A stretch of DNA of 64,000 bases from Demequina sp. B12. Its GTDB lineage: Bacteria; Actinomycetota; Actinomycetes; Actinomycetales; Demequinaceae. Under the pieces are notes generated by a model that was not told where the DNA came from, did no database searches, and saw only the letters and a program-made list of their open reading frames with translations. The stretch's first letter is position 1. Each line of letters opens with the position of its first letter. Made by a program: the position numbers and the translations under genes. This document shows, piece by piece, positions 63,798 to 64,000 of this stretch. The stretch lies in NCBI RefSeq assembly GCF_028823635.1, contig NZ_JAPEHU010000001.1, positions 62,001 through 126,000 of the forward strand. Reading direction: 5' to 3'.

Positions 63798-63871
63798 GGC
63801 CCTGTAGCGCAGTTGGTTAGCGCGCCGCCCTGTCACGGCGGAGGTCGCGGGTTCAAGTCCCGTCAGGGTCG
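63798..63871 (+). tRNA. tRNA-Asp (GUC)
   Basis: 74-nt cloverleaf: acceptor GGCCCTG with CAGGGTC, anticodon loop CTGTCAC (anticodon GTC), T-arm GCGGGTTCAAGTCCCGT. No encoded CCA. Confidence 0.97.
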
Positions 63872-63878
63872 CGGTGGG

Positions 63879-63907
63879 AATGCCCCTTCAGTCGGAGGGG
63901 CATTTGC
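63879..63907 (+). terminator. Terminator between tRNA-Asp and tRNA-Phe
   Basis: AATGCCCCT and AGGGGCATT pair across TCAGTCGG, then TTGCG; a likely end for the Glu-Asp tRNA transcript. Confidence 0.7.
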
Positions 63908-63928
63908 GCTAGCGGACACAATCCGCAC

Positions 63929-64000
63929 GGCTCTGTAGCTCAGTTGGTAGAGCGTTCGACTGAAAATCGAAAGGTCACCGGATCGACGCCGGTCGGAGCC
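63929..64000 (+). tRNA. tRNA-Phe (GAA), cut after acceptor stem
   Basis: Acceptor GGCTCTG pairs with CGGAGCC at the last window base, anticodon loop CTGAAAA (anticodon GAA). The discriminator base and CCA lie beyond the window. The T-loop ATCGACG departs from the usual TTC start. Confidence 0.95.

Overview
This 64 kb window comes from a high-GC Gram-positive actinobacterial chromosome, probably a member of the Micrococcales. That is inferred from the high GC content, frequent GTG starts, many 4-bp ATGA/GTGA gene overlaps, the ppk / MutT1-like NUDIX pair, DtxR/IdeR-like palindromes at iron genes, the araBDA operon and the tRNA Glu-Asp-Phe cluster. The species cannot be named from the sequence alone. 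No rRNA operon and no CRISPR array were seen.

Layout. 1-5.5 kb: end of an S9 peptidase gene, a small membrane protein, a PAP2 phosphatase, and an ABC exporter operon with its GbsR/MarR-type regulator. 5.5-10.2 kb: polyphosphate kinase coupled to a NUDIX/histidine-phosphatase protein, then an unknown helical protein with msrB. 10.6-15.5 kb: an iron module with a DtxR-like box, a complete siderophore ABC importer, a DUF2218 protein and a DUF1540 Cys-rich protein that has its own DtxR-like box. 15.6-20.3 kb: PH-domain membrane protein, AzlCD amino-acid exporter, MarR with a flavodoxin-fold reductase, a YCII protein and an APH-fold kinase. 20.3-27.8 kb: a 7.4 kb integrative element in tRNA-Lys. 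27.9-36 kb: lipoprotein, GPP34, VanZ, VOC, MFS, CotH-like lipoprotein, aldo/keto reductase, (p)ppGpp synthetase-like protein and a siderophore-interacting protein. 36.1-39.2 kb: thiamine salvage operon thiM-thiE-thiD/tenA behind a TPP riboswitch. 39.3-47.6 kb: RlmA-like methyltransferase, BCCT transporter, pxpABC (5-oxoprolinase), and assorted enzymes including a beta carbonic anhydrase. 47.7-56 kb: sugar ABC importer plus araBDA. 56.2-62.6 kb: a second ABC exporter, a LacI regulator, and galT-galK-galE. 62.7-64 kb: RidA, a zincin-fold protease and three tRNA genes.

The integrative element has the best-defined accessory content. A 45-bp copy of the 3' part of tRNA-Lys at 27720-27764 matches the tRNA gene at 20365-20409. 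A tyrosine integrase lies at one end and an excisionase-like gene at the other, and both ends carry paired TGTGCGCAC/TGTGTGCAC motifs that look like integrase arm sites. Inside are fragments of a phage head module, a 5'-truncated repressor-like gene, a Panacea-antitoxin / Doc-toxin pair and several unknown proteins.

The most unusual genome-scale signal is the 9-base word GCATCGGCC (or its complement), which I counted 33 times on the two strands. It is concentrated between genes, sometimes forms hairpins, and is absent from the 10 kb that holds the integrative element. Three families of short palindromic or MITE-like intergenic repeats were also found. An identical 14-base operator-like motif precedes both the araB operon and the sugar-transporter operon.
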